The translations under genes and the position numbers were made by a program. Below, in pieces: positions 41,047 through 49,182 of a stretch of DNA of 64,000 nt; the first letter of the stretch is position 1; every line of letters starts with the position of its first letter. Location: NCBI RefSeq assembly GCF_017526105.1, contig NZ_CP071839.1, positions 2,966,501 through 3,030,500 on the forward strand. The letters are read 5' to 3'. This DNA comes from Streptomyces cyanogenus. GTDB taxonomy: Bacteria > Actinomycetota > Actinomycetes > Streptomycetales > Streptomycetaceae. The notes beneath the pieces were generated by a model. That model searched no databases, was not told the DNA's origin, and saw nothing but the letters and a program-made list of their open reading frames with translations.

Positions 41047-43893
41047 GTGCTGGATTCACCACCTGGGGACGGGCAACGGCTCGTCCTGCCCGCCGGTTTC
41101 GACGAGATCGTCCGGGTGATCGACCGGTACGTCGCCGACCGGCGGGCAGGCCTGCCGCGTCTGAAACGGTCCCGCGCATCCCGCATGCCGGCCCTGTTGC
41201 TGGCCCGCGAGCCGGACGGCGACACGGCCGCGGGCGCCGCCGAGCCGGATCCGGGGCTCACCGCACTGGTGCTGGAGTACGGGCAGCGCCTGGTGTCCTC
41301 CGCGGGGAACGGGACGACACGGCATCTGGTCAGCCTCGCGCCGCACGCGGTGGTCGACGACGTGCGGCCGCCGCGGGGCGGCGCGCGAGAGGACGTCGCC
41401 GCCGGACCGCACGTGCTGCTGCTGGCCGATGTGGCGCGACAGCTGAGCGCCTCCATGCCGGAGAGGGCCGGGGCCCTGCGGCTGCCCGAGTTCAACACGT
41501 GCCTGGCGGTGCTGCGCGCCGACATTCCGCCCGGGGACGCGGACGAGGAGCGGCGGGCCCTGCGGCACCTGCTCCGGGAGAGGGCGGCCGGCCGGTTCGA
41601 ACCGACCGACCGCAGCGGGCAGCTCAACCAGGCCGTGGACGGAAAGTGGGGCACGGTCCTGCAGTTGCTGGCCGTCCTGCCCGGCTGGCTGCGGAGCCTG
41701 GCGTACGGCATGCGCCTCGACCGACGGCATCCGTGGATGGGCCGCATGCTGGGCCAGACCGGCCGGAGCTTCCTCGACGCGGCGGCGGAGCTCCGTGCGG
41801 CCCACCAGCACACCCTGGCCCAGGACGCGGCGCGGACCCCGCACCCGGAGGCGGCCTCCCTGGCCGCCCGCGACGAGGCGGTGGTCCGCCAGGTCCTCCT
41901 GACCGCGCTGATCCGTGACCTGGCCAGGGCAGCCAGGCCCCGGGTGTGGAGCCGCCTGCGCCCACGACGCGGATGGGCCTTCGTACTGCTCCTGCCCACC
42001 GTGGGCGGCGAGGGATCGGCCTGCCGCAAGTTCCTCGACACGTACGCCGCCGTCGTGCGCGACACCGGGTCCAGTCCGCTGCTGGTGCTGGGTGCCGCCA
42101 CCGACCAGCTCCCCTCCTACGCCGCCGCTCCGCCGCGCCGGAGCGTGCCGGCCCAGGGCGGCGACCCCGACGCCCACCGGGCCGGCCGGGCGGCGGCCGC
42201 ACTGTTCGCGGCGGCGGTCGCCGGCCGGGCCGCCGACGCCGTGCACGTGCTGCCCCTGCCGCGGACCCCGGACGACGGCACCGCGGCGGAACGGCTGGCC
42301 CGGCACCGCGCCGTACGCTCCCGTCCCGCTCGCCGCCTCGACTGGGTGCGTCCGGTGGCCGCCGTCACCGCCGCGGCGGTGCTGTGCGCCGGCGGGTTCG
42401 CCCTGTACCGGGAGCTGATGGCGGTCTTCTTCCCCGAACCCTCCGCCCTCACCGCATCCTGCCGGCAGGTGCCGTCCGGGGAGATCGTCGGCCTCACCGA
42501 CGGCATCGACGGCTGCGATCTCGCCCATGGTCTGTACGCGCCGGACTTCAGGGACCTGGTGCGGACCCTCGGCCGCCAGAACGCGCGGGTGGACCTGGAC
42601 CGGCCGTACCGCACCGTCGTCTTCTTCGCACCCCTGAGCGTCGGCTCGGAGTCGAAGCGCACCGTGCCCACCGGCTTCCAGATGCTGCGCGGCGCACTGC
42701 TCGCCCAGCGACAGGTCAACGACCGTCACATGAAGTCCCAGGTGCCCGTCCGGCTGCTCGTCGCCAACGCGGGCGAGTACTTCCTCTACGGCTCACACGG
42801 CGGCCTCAACAAGACCAACCGAAGCGATGTGGACGTCGCCCAGATGATCAACGAGCGGGCGGACGAGGACCACATCGCGGCCGTCATCGGCCTCGCCCAG
42901 AGCCGTCCGGAGTCCCAGCAGGCCGCGATCGAACTGGGCACCCGGGGCATCGCCGTCCTCGGGACCGGTGTCTCCGGCCAGCGCATGGTCGAGGGCGACG
43001 CGCCCGTGTCGTACTTCCAGCTCTCCCCGCCCGACGCGCGCACCGCCGCGGTCATGGCCGCCTTCGCCCGCCACTCGCCCCGGCTGCGGGCCTTCGCGGA
43101 GCCGTCCCCCGGCCACTCGGGTCCGGCCGCCGTCGTCGTCTTCGACCCCCGCGACGAGTACTTCAGCGCCGACCTCGCCCACCGCTTCGACGCCGACTAC
43201 CGGTCGACCGGTCCCGTGCACCTCGTGCCGTACGGCGAGATGGAGGACGGCCGCCGCACGCGCGCCGTCGCCGACACCGTCTGCAAGCTGGTCCACCGCA
43301 CCAACGGCTTCGTCCTCTACGCGGGCCGCTCCAGCGTCATGGAGGACCTGTTCCCCTACATGCAGCACGACCGGGAGTGCCGCGCCCGCCGGGGCCGCGT
43401 CGCGGTGCTGGCGCAGAGCCCCGCCCCGGACCTGGTCCTGCATCCGAAGACGATGGCGCAGCAGTACGGCGCGCTGGCGCTCTTCTACCACCAGTCGAGC
43501 CTGCCGGACCCCGACGGGCCGTTCACCAAGTCCTTCCGTGCGGCGTTCGGGCTGTCCGCCGAGAACGACGCCGGGGCCGGTTACGACGCCGTCAACATCC
43601 TCGCCGTGGCCATGGACGCCATCTTCACCACGGACCGCTCCTTCTCGCCCAGCGCGCTCGTCACCTACCTGCAGGATCCCGGCGTCCGCGAGTACGTCGG
43701 GGAATCCGGGGTCATCACACTCGACGGCGGCCACAACTACCCCCCGAACAAGGAGATCCACATCCGCGAGATCACCGCCGAGGGCACCCGGGTCACGGAT
43801 CTGACCTGCGGCATGCTCGCCGACGGCGCGCGATCCGTCACCCGGTGGGGTCCCGGCGGACGCTTCGACTGCCCGGTGGACGACGCCTCCTGA
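41047..43893 (+). CDS. One-helix receptor: cytoplasmic domain plus extracellular type 1 periplasmic-binding-like domain
   Basis: A 948-residue protein with a GTG start after TTGGAGG. Residues 1-435 are predicted cytoplasmic and helical, without a visible P-loop; segments include VDGKWGTVLQLLAVLPGWL and WAFVLLLPTVGGEGSACRKF. A single hydrophobic helix near 440-462 (VAAVTAAAVLCAGGFALY) separates it from an extracellular part of about 480 residues. That part resembles Leu/Ile/Val-type binding proteins: FQMLRGALLAQRQVNDRHMKS, VIGLAQSRPESQQAAI, YDAVNILAVAMDAIF and GVITLDGGHNY. Databases would call it a substrate-binding protein, but no transporter genes are near. A ligand-sensing receptor is more likely. 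It is followed by a strong hairpin terminator. Confidence 0.82.
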   Translation: MLDSPPGDGQRLVLPAGFDEIVRVIDRYVADRRAGLPRLKRSRASRMPALLLAREPDGDTAAGAAEPDPGLTALVLEYGQRLVSSAGNGTTRHLVSLAPHAVVDDVRPPRGGAREDVAAGPHVLLLADVARQLSASMPERAGALRLPEFNTCLAVLRADIPPGDADEERRALRHLLRERAAGRFEPTDRSGQLNQAVDGKWGTVLQLLAVLPGWLRSLAYGMRLDRRHPWMGRMLGQTGRSFLDAAAELRAAHQHTLAQDAARTPHPEAASLAARDEAVVRQVLLTALIRDLARAARPRVWSRLRPRRGWAFVLLLPTVGGEGSACRKFLDTYAAVVRDTGSSPLLVLGAATDQLPSYAAAPPRRSVPAQGGDPDAHRAGRAAAALFAAAVAGRAADAVHVLPLPRTPDDGTAAERLARHRAVRSRPARRLDWVRPVAAVTAAAVLCAGGFALYRELMAVFFPEPSALTASCRQVPSGEIVGLTDGIDGCDLAHGLYAPDFRDLVRTLGRQNARVDLDRPYRTVVFFAPLSVGSESKRTVPTGFQMLRGALLAQRQVNDRHMKSQVPVRLLVANAGEYFLYGSHGGLNKTNRSDVDVAQMINERADEDHIAAVIGLAQSRPESQQAAIELGTRGIAVLGTGVSGQRMVEGDAPVSYFQLSPPDARTAAVMAAFARHSPRLRAFAEPSPGHSGPAAVVVFDPRDEYFSADLAHRFDADYRSTGPVHLVPYGEMEDGRRTRAVADTVCKLVHRTNGFVLYAGRSSVMEDLFPYMQHDRECRARRGRVAVLAQSPAPDLVLHPKTMAQQYGALALFYHQSSLPDPDGPFTKSFRAAFGLSAENDAGAGYDAVNILAVAMDAIFTTDRSFSPSALVTYLQDPGVREYVGESGVITLDGGHNYPPNKEIHIREITAEGTRVTDLTCGMLADGARSVTRWGPGGRFDCPVDDAS

Positions 43894-43917
43894 CGACACC
43901 TCCGCCCTCGCCCGTAC

Positions 43918-43946
43918 CCTCCTCGGCCGCACGCCGGCCGAGGAGG
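43918..43946. terminator. Hairpin terminator after the receptor gene
   Basis: CCTCCTCGGCC and GGCCGAGGAGG form a perfect 11-base-pair stem around a seven-base loop, 25 bases after the receptor stop. No long T-run follows, as is usual in Streptomyces. It also lies between this gene and the convergent histidine kinase gene. Confidence 0.7.
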
Positions 43947-44102
43947 ACGACACGACCGCCGCGGGGCTCGTCACCTGCCGCTGCGGCGCAGGATCCCGCC
44001 GGCCTGCCGGTCACCGCCGCGCCCGGCACACCCGCACCCGCAGTGAGCGGGCACCAGGCCCGCACGCGACCCGACTCCGGTCTCACCTTTCGCGCGGTTC
44101 GC

Positions 44103-45545
44103 TCATCGCGCTCCTGCCGATGCCGACGTGGAGCGGGGTCCCCGGCCGCCGTGCGACCGCCGGCGGGTCACCGGGCGCAGCCGTACGGTGACGTCCAGGC
44201 CGGTGCCCGGCGCCGGGTGCAGGGTGATGGCGCCGCCGGAGGCATCGACGAGGTGACGGACGATGGGCAGACCGAGGCCGGTGCCGTCGTGGTGGGAGTC
44301 GGAGGCACGCCAGAAGCGGTCGAAGGCGCGGGCGCGGTCGGCCTCGCTCATCCCGGGCCCCTGGTCGACGATGTGCAGTTCGCCGCCCGGAATGCGGTGG
44401 AGGGTGATGCTGCTGCCGGGCGGGGAGACACGCAGGGCGTTGGCGAGGAGGTTGTCGACGATCTGCTCCAGCGCCCCGGGGATCGCCCAGACCCGGCCGG
44501 CGGGCGGGCCGGTGATGTCGATGGCGACGTGCTGTTCGGCGGCCAGCGGCTCCCACATGGCGACCCGGTCGGCGAGGGCGGCATCCAGGTCGGCGGGTTC
44601 GGGCGTGGTGGCGGTGTTCTCCAGACGGGCCAGGGCGAGCAGACCCTGCACCATGCGGCCCAGGCGTTCCACCTCGCCGACGGCTTCCTCCAGGCTGCCG
44701 TGGGCGCGCGGGTCGAGGTAGGGCTCGAAGTTCTCCAGGCGCAGCCGCAGCGCGGTCAGCGGGGTCTTCAGCTGGTGGGAGGCTTCCGAGGCGAACGCCT
44801 GCTGGTCCTGGAGGAGTTGTTGCAGCCGGGTGGCGGTGCGGGTGAACGAGGCGGCCAGACGGCGCAGTTCGGGCGGCCCGGTCGTGACGTCGGGCGGATC
44901 GGCGAGGTGACCGTCCGCCAGCTGCGTGGTCGCCGCTTCCAGGGTGCGCAGAGGCCGGGTGATCCAGCGGGCCATGCTGAAGGCGACCAGCGCGACGGCC
45001 GCCAGGACGCAGGCGCCGGCGAGCGCCAGGGCACCCCAGATGCGGTAGACGCGAACGGAGACCCCGTCCAGCGGGTAGGTCAGGCGCAGGGCGCCGCGGA
45101 CCGTGGTGCCCGAGGAACCGGGCATGGTGGCCACGAGGACGTCCGCGCCGTCGCTGTCGGTCGTGGTGGTGACGGTGGGCTGATTGCGCAGGGCGCGGGC
45201 GATGTCCGGCTGTGCGGCAAGGCTGACACCGGCGCGGCCGGCCGAGTCGGAGTCGGAGTCGGAGTCGGAGTCGGAGTCGGCCAGGACGATGCCCTGCTTG
45301 TCGGTGACGACGACCCGGCCGCCGGTGCGCTCGGCGTAGTCGCGGACCACCTCGGGCAGTTCGTCGAGCTGGCCCTTCTCGATGTCCTCCTCGGTGATCT
45401 CGGCGAGCATGGCGGCGTCGCGCTCTATGTTCTGGGAGGCGCGGGCGGTCTCGCCGCGGGCGTAGATGTAGCCGAGCGGAATCTCCAGTCCGGCCAGCAC
45501 GAGCAAGGCCAAGGCGACGTAACTCAGCAGCAAGCGCCTGGTCAA
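44103..45545 (-). CDS. Sensor histidine kinase
   Basis: A 480-residue membrane kinase. I chose TTG at 45545: it overlaps the response regulator's stop (TTGA) and has GAGGGG upstream. A first helix (LLLSYVALALLVLAGLEI) and a second near residue 175 flank an extracellular sensor of about 140 residues. HAMP follows (MARWITRPLRTLEAATTQL), then the H-box FASEASHQLKTPLTAL, N-box LEQIVDNLLANALR, G1 IVDQGPGM, F-box RAFDRFWRAS and G2 DGTGLGLPIV. The sensor carries a run of six Asp-Ser pairs encoded by a hexanucleotide repeat. It should phosphorylate the adjacent regulator, which is frameshifted in this sequence. Confidence 0.92.
   Translation of the reverse strand: MTRRLLLSYVALALLVLAGLEIPLGYIYARGETARASQNIERDAAMLAEITEEDIEKGQLDELPEVVRDYAERTGGRVVVTDKQGIVLADSDSDSDSDSDSAGRAGVSLAAQPDIARALRNQPTVTTTTDSDGADVLVATMPGSSGTTVRGALRLTYPLDGVSVRVYRIWGALALAGACVLAAVALVAFSMARWITRPLRTLEAATTQLADGHLADPPDVTTGPPELRRLAASFTRTATRLQQLLQDQQAFASEASHQLKTPLTALRLRLENFEPYLDPRAHGSLEEAVGEVERLGRMVQGLLALARLENTATTPEPADLDAALADRVAMWEPLAAEQHVAIDITGPPAGRVWAIPGALEQIVDNLLANALRVSPPGSSITLHRIPGGELHIVDQGPGMSEADRARAFDRFWRASDSHHDGTGLGLPIVRHLVDASGGAITLHPAPGTGLDVTVRLRPVTRRRSHGGRGPRSTSASAGAR
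45244..45280. repeat. Hexanucleotide repeat (gagtcg x6) in the kinase sensor domain
   Basis: Six perfect tandem copies of gagtcg encode (Asp-Ser)6 on the minus strand, within the extracellular sensor of the histidine kinase. The unit length of six keeps the frame whatever the copy number, so slippage would change only the length of the acidic run. Confidence 0.9.
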
Positions 45546-46277
45546 TCGTCCCCCTCGCAGGCCGCTCGGTGACCGGGGACGGTGAGGCGGAAGCCGACCC
45601 CGCGGGCGGTGGTGATCCAGCCCGGGTCGCCGAGTTTGCGGCGCAGCGCGGCGACATGGGCGTCCAGGGTCTTGGTGGGGCCGAAGAAGTGCGGATCCCA
45701 CACCGTGTCCATGATCTGCTGGCGCGAGTACACCGTCCCGGGATCCTCGGCAAGATAGGCGAGGAGGTCGAACTCCCGGGGGGTCAGGGCGATGTGCCGT
45801 CCGTCGAGGTGGACTTCGCGGGTGCGGCGGTTGACGGCCAGCGGCCCCAGCGCCTGTGCGCCGGAGCCCGTCCGGCGCAGCTCGGGTTCCCCGGGCGCTT
45901 GCGCGGGCCCGGCCGGTGCGTAGGCGGGCGCGTCGGGTGACGGCGCGGATGCGGGCGATGAGCTCGCGCACGCCGAAGGGCTTGGCGAGGTAGTCGTCGG
46001 CGCCGAGTTCGAGGCCGACGATGCGGTCGGCTTCCTCGCCCCGTGCGGTGATCATGATGATCGGGACGGCGGAACGGACGCGCAGGCTGCGGCAGACGTC
46101 CAGACCGTCCATGTCGGGCAGGCCGAGATCCAGCAGCACCAGGTCGGGCGCGGCTTCGGCGTCGGCCAAGCCGGCCGCTCCGGTGCGGACGTGGTCCACG
46201 GTGAACCCGTAGCGCCCCAGGCCCTCGGTGAGGGGGCCGGCGATTCGGTCGTCGTCTTCGATGAGCAGCAGCCGCAT
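45542..46277 (-). pseudogene. OmpR-family response regulator, frameshifted
   Basis: The receiver domain starts at ATG 46277 (MRLLLIEDDDRIAGPLTEGL) with phosphorylation site LVLLDLGLPDMDGLDVC and the conserved lysine in DYLAKPFGVREL. After IRAVTRRA the receiver frame runs into an Arg-rich nonsense stretch. The winged-helix DNA-binding domain resumes in another frame: REVHLDGRHIALTPREFDLL, HVAALRRKLGDP, TTARGVGFRLTVPG, ending at 45542. One extra base in the G/C run near 45923-45931 explains everything: removing one restores about 245 codons joined by an Ala/Pro linker. It could be a true mutation or a sequencing error, since homopolymer-type runs in GC-rich DNA are error-prone. It overlaps the kinase start. 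Confidence 0.8.
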
Positions 46278-46699
46278 GGCGTCAGGCTCGCACAGCTGTG
46301 CCAGGGGAGTTGGAGAGTTCACAGGAAGCCGCCTGGGACCAGGGAGACGTACGGGACGACGGTGGTCGAGCAGGTGCCGTACGGCCGGATGGTGCGGGGA
46401 TGTTGCCGGCCGGAGGGCGGTGGCGGCACGGCGGGCGAAGCCGACCGGGGACCTGGCCGTCGCCGCCGTCCTCGCGTTCCCGCCTGCCCGGCCCGTGGTT
46501 CTCGTCACGTCCCCGGTCCTCACCGGCGCCCGGCACCGGGCTCGTCGGCGCGGGCGCGACACCGGCGCGCGTACCGACGCCGGGCCCGGTGGTGGGGGGC
46601 ATCCGGCCGCAGCCGCTGACCGGTCGGCGGGTAGCCGGAGGCGCGTTCGAGGCCGGCCGGCATCGGGCTCTTTCGTTCGAGCGGCTCGGGCCGTGGGCG
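46278..46699. other. 422-base gap with no supported gene
   Basis: This lies between the PepSY lipoprotein and the response regulator, both on the minus strand. Open frames here have Pro/Arg-rich compositions typical of shadow frames and no good ribosome sites. It probably carries the promoter of the two-component operon (near 46300-46360), but I see no clear motif. Confidence 0.6.
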
Positions 46700-47122
46700 T
46701 CAGCCGGCGTCCCCGGTCTCCTCGGTGCCCTCCTTCTTGGTGTCGGTGACCTTGAAGGACTTGTCGATGTACACCTCGATCGAGGTGCCGTCCGCCTGCT
46801 TCACCTCCACCGCGTACATGCCGGGCTTCTCCGTGTCCTCCTCGGACTTGACGACCGTGCCCGGGTACGCGGCCAGCGCGGCCGCCTCGGCCTTCTTCTT
46901 GATGTCACCGGTCAGCGGCGGCTCCTTCTTCTCGTCCTTCTCGTCGGTGTCACCGCCGGCCTCCCCGGCCGCCTCCGCGCCGCCGGCGCTCTGGGCCGAC
47001 TGCCTGCTGTCCGCGGCACCGGAGCCGTCGGAACCGGAGTCGGAGCCGCCGCAGGCGACCAGCGCGCACATCAGCACGGCAGCGGGAGCGGCCAGCACGG
47101 CACGACGGGGCAGAGCACGCAT
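46700..47122 (-). CDS. PepSY domain lipoprotein
   Basis: A 140-residue exported lipoprotein. The N-terminal signal ends in a lipobox (LMCALVACGG), followed by a Gly/Ser/Glu/Lys-rich linker and a single PepSY domain (IKKKAEAAALAAYPG, then MYAVEVKQADGTSIEVYIDK). PepSY proteins are often inhibitory or sensory partners of proteases, or targets of two-component systems. The two-component genes lie directly downstream on the same strand, so this could be the regulated output or an accessory sensor. The ATG is preceded by GGAG. The hydrophilic linker would span the peptidoglycan. Confidence 0.88.
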   Translation of the reverse strand: MRALPRRAVLAAPAAVLMCALVACGGSDSGSDGSGAADSRQSAQSAGGAEAAGEAGGDTDEKDEKKEPPLTGDIKKKAEAAALAAYPGTVVKSEEDTEKPGMYAVEVKQADGTSIEVYIDKSFKVTDTKKEGTEETGDAG

Positions 47123-47206
47123 CGGGTGTCTCCAAACACTGGGGAACGCGGGTTCGGAGGCCTGTGGAACCGGACCTCCCGGGGACGAGAACGACCCTAG
47201 GAACCC

Positions 47207-47222
47207 GCTGTCGAGAGACAGC
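47207..47222. promoter_or_regulatory. Short palindrome GCTGTC-GAGA-GACAGC upstream of the PepSY gene
   Basis: A perfect 6-base inverted repeat with a four-base centre lies about 85 bases upstream of the PepSY ATG, in a 296-base gap that holds no other feature I can support. It may be an operator or a small hairpin. Confidence 0.3.
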
Positions 47223-47418
47223 CCAGCAAATGGAGAGTGCGAGACCAGCAGATCGCCAATCTTCGGCCACGCTGCCGAGTTGTGGGCCATCGAAGGCGCG
47301 GACTGCTCACCCTGCGACGACAAGGTCCCCGACAGCCACTGAGCCCACTACAGTCGCCCCTGCCCTCACGCACCCGGAGGGCGGGGGCTCCCTCGTACCT
47401 ACGACCAGAGGATCAGCA

Positions 47419-48072
47419 GTGCCTGTACCGCACGACATCCCCGCCGAGACCGAACTCTGGGACGCCTACGCCAAGAGCGCGTTCGACGCGGAGGCGGAGC
47501 CCTCGTTCTGCTGGACGCAGTACGCCGGCCACGGGCCGGGGCCGGAACTCCTCGGCTCACCGGAATCCGTGCTGGAGATCGGCTGCGGCACCGGCCGCGC
47601 CCTGGCCTACCTCTCGCAGCAGGGGGTGAAGGCCACCGGCGTGGACCTGTCACCCCGTATGGTGCAGCTGGCCGGCGAGCGGTGGGCGCCGCTCGGCGTC
47701 CGGATCGAGCAGGCGGAGGTCCTCGACTGGCTCGCCGCCGACCAAGCCCGGTACGACGCCGTGTACTCCATCTTCGGCGCCGCCTGGTTCACCGACCCGT
47801 CCCGCCTCTTCCCTCTCGTGCACCAGCGCCTGGGCCCGGGCGGCGTGTTCGTGTTCTCCCAGCCGCCGGCGATCCCGGGCGCCTACGGGCCGCAGGGCAT
47901 GTACAAGGGCGGCTTTGCCGGGAAGGCGATGTTCACCTACCGGTACAGCCACAAGCCTGCGGTGTGGGAACGCCACCTGTTCCGCGCTGGTTTCACCAGC
48001 GCGGAGGCCCGGGTCGTCGACGCTCCGAAGGCGGGCCACATCGGCACGCTCATCGTGCGAGCCACTGTCTGA
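47419..48072 (+). CDS. Class I SAM-dependent methyltransferase
   Basis: A 217-residue methyltransferase of the UbiE/Methyltransf_25 type. Motif I is VLEIGCGTGRALAYL, the following acidic strand TGVDLSPRMVQLA, and motif II/III YDAVYSIFGAAWF with LGPGGVFVFSQP. The GTG start at 47419 follows AGAGGA; upstream in-frame extensions are not supported. The N terminus (AETELWDAYAKSAFDAEAE) is typical of a Streptomyces subgroup with unknown small-molecule or protein targets. It stands alone between the PepSY gene (divergent) and the tRNA cluster. Confidence 0.88.
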   Translation: MPVPHDIPAETELWDAYAKSAFDAEAEPSFCWTQYAGHGPGPELLGSPESVLEIGCGTGRALAYLSQQGVKATGVDLSPRMVQLAGERWAPLGVRIEQAEVLDWLAADQARYDAVYSIFGAAWFTDPSRLFPLVHQRLGPGGVFVFSQPPAIPGAYGPQGMYKGGFAGKAMFTYRYSHKPAVWERHLFRAGFTSAEARVVDAPKAGHIGTLIVRATV

Positions 48073-48183
48073 ACCGACTCCATGAGGCCTCGGTCGGCGA
48101 TCCGCCGGCAGAGGCCGCTCCCGCCCTGATCGTCAGCCTTTCGGGCCGGCAGCGGGCCAGCTGACGATCTTCAGAGGCAAGAA

Positions 48184-48207
48184 GGCCCCCTCCAGCCAGA
48201 GGGGGCC
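48184..48207. terminator. Bidirectional hairpin terminator
   Basis: GGCCCCCTC and GAGGGGGCC form a perfect 9-base-pair stem with a six-base loop. On the minus strand it is followed by TTCTTG, so it should end the CAT tRNA transcript. On the plus strand it can also stop the methyltransferase message. Confidence 0.75.
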
Positions 48208-48253
48208 GGCGCTTGCTCGCAGCTGAAACGTTTCCGCAGGCTGAAGGCCTGCA

Positions 48254-48330
48254 TGGTGGGGCGGGTGGGACTCGAACCCACGGCCGACGGATTATGAGTC
48301 CGCTGCTCTAACCGGCTGAGCTACCGCCCC
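48254..48330 (-). tRNA. tRNA with CAT anticodon (elongator Met or Ile2)
   Basis: A 77-base cloverleaf with a fully paired acceptor stem (GGGGCGG/CCGCCCC), D-arm TAGCTCAGCCGGTTAGAG, anticodon loop CTCATAA (anticodon at 48294-48296) and T-arm GTTCGAGTC. The CCA end is encoded. The CAT anticodon is shared by elongator tRNA-Met and by the lysidine-modified tRNA-Ile2. Sequence inspection alone does not separate them. It is not an initiator, since the acceptor stem pairs fully at position 1. Confidence 0.9.
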
Positions 48331-48472
48331 ATAGCGGCGTGTCGCGTACAAGTGTGCGCGCCGTCTGCCGCAGCATAGCCGCTCATACGATCTCCTGCCT
48401 CGGATGGTCGGCTTCTGCACTGCTGATGACCTTGAGGACAGCACCGCGGGCGCGGCGGTTCCCGCGGACATG

Positions 48473-48496
48473 AAAAAGGACCCCTGAGGGGTCCTC
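48473..48496 (-). terminator. Rho-independent terminator of the tRNA-Asn genes
   Basis: AGGACCCC and GGGGTCCT form an 8-base-pair stem around a three-base loop. The minus strand then reads TTTTT, a canonical intrinsic terminator ten bases after the second tRNA-Asn. Confidence 0.85.
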
Positions 48497-48504
48497 GTTC
48501 AGCG

Positions 48505-48577
48505 CTCCCCCGACTGGACTCGAACCAGTAACCTGCCGGTTAACAGCCGGCTGCTCTGCCAATTGAGCTACGGAGGA
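48505..48577 (-). tRNA. tRNA-Asn (GTT), copy 2
   Basis: A 73-base cloverleaf without encoded CCA. The anticodon loop is CTGTTAA (GTT), the T-arm GTTCGAGTC and the acceptor TCCTCCG/CGGGGGA with one G-T pair. It is identical in sequence to the neighbouring copy and separated from it by six bases, so both should come from one precursor. Confidence 0.95.
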
Positions 48578-48583
48578 CCGAAG

Positions 48584-48656
48584 CTCCCCCGACTGGACTC
48601 GAACCAGTAACCTGCCGGTTAACAGCCGGCTGCTCTGCCAATTGAGCTACGGAGGA
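48584..48656 (-). tRNA. tRNA-Asn (GTT), copy 1
   Basis: The first transcribed of two identical 73-base tRNA-Asn genes. It has the same arms and anticodon as the copy at 48505-48577. The promoter should lie between 48657 and 48730 on the minus strand. Confidence 0.95.
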
Positions 48657-48814
48657 TCGCCTCGTTGCATCGAACGTACCTACCTGGGTATTCGCCAGGG
48701 GGCGCGCGCTCGCTGCGACACATACATTAGCGCAAGCAGGGGGGTGCTCCGCCAATCGGTATCCCTCGGCGCCAGCGCCGCACCAGAGACCTACACACGG
48801 GAAGGGTGGCAGCC

Positions 48815-49120
48815 ATGCGATACCGGCTCACGTTCCTCGCCGGACTGGCCCTCGGTTACGTACTCGGCACGAGGGCCGGACGCGAGCGCTACGAGCAGCT
48901 GAAGAAGTCGGCCCGGCAGATCGCGCAGAACCCCGCGGTCCGCAACACCGCCGAGACCGCCGCCCAGCAGGGCCGCACCTACGCGGGCAAGGCCTTCCAC
49001 ACGGTCAGCGACAAGGTCGGCGACCGCGTGCCGGAGTCCGTCGCCCAGCGGGTCCGCTCCCTGCGGGAACGCAATGTCAACGGCACGGGCGAGGACGACT
49101 GGGGCACGAGCAACACGTAA
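48815..49120 (+). CDS. YtxH-like small membrane-associated protein
   Basis: A 101-residue protein. I prefer the ATG at 48815, which follows GGAAGGG, over the GTG nine bases earlier. The N terminus has one short hydrophobic segment (LTFLAGLALGYVLG) and the T/R-AGRERYEQL pattern typical of YtxH/DUF883-like proteins. An amphipathic helix (QNPAVRNTAETAAQQG) and an acidic tail follow. Such proteins are membrane-anchored and often stress-related, but no molecular function is established. It is monocistronic, 62 bases upstream of the FGGY kinase. Confidence 0.8.
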   Translation: MRYRLTFLAGLALGYVLGTRAGRERYEQLKKSARQIAQNPAVRNTAETAAQQGRTYAGKAFHTVSDKVGDRVPESVAQRVRSLRERNVNGTGEDDWGTSNT

Positions 49121-49182
49121 GGGTCACGCACCCGCGCCCGGCGCACACGGTCACCCCCGCCGATACGGCAAAATTCCTAAGC

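Noticed and set aside
45923..45931. Programmed ribosomal frameshift in the response regulator
   Set aside because: No slippery heptamer, internal Shine-Dalgarno or stimulatory stem is evident, and OmpR-family genes are not known to use frameshifting.
44103..46562. An 819-codon frame fusing response regulator and histidine kinase
   Set aside because: The middle is Arg/Pro-rich and the real DNA-binding domain lies in another frame across it; the fusion is a by-product of the frameshift, not a hybrid protein.
48254..48656. Integrated element at the tRNA genes
   Set aside because: No integrase, no direct repeat of a tRNA 3' end and no compositional change; the tandem tRNA-Asn copies are simple duplicates.
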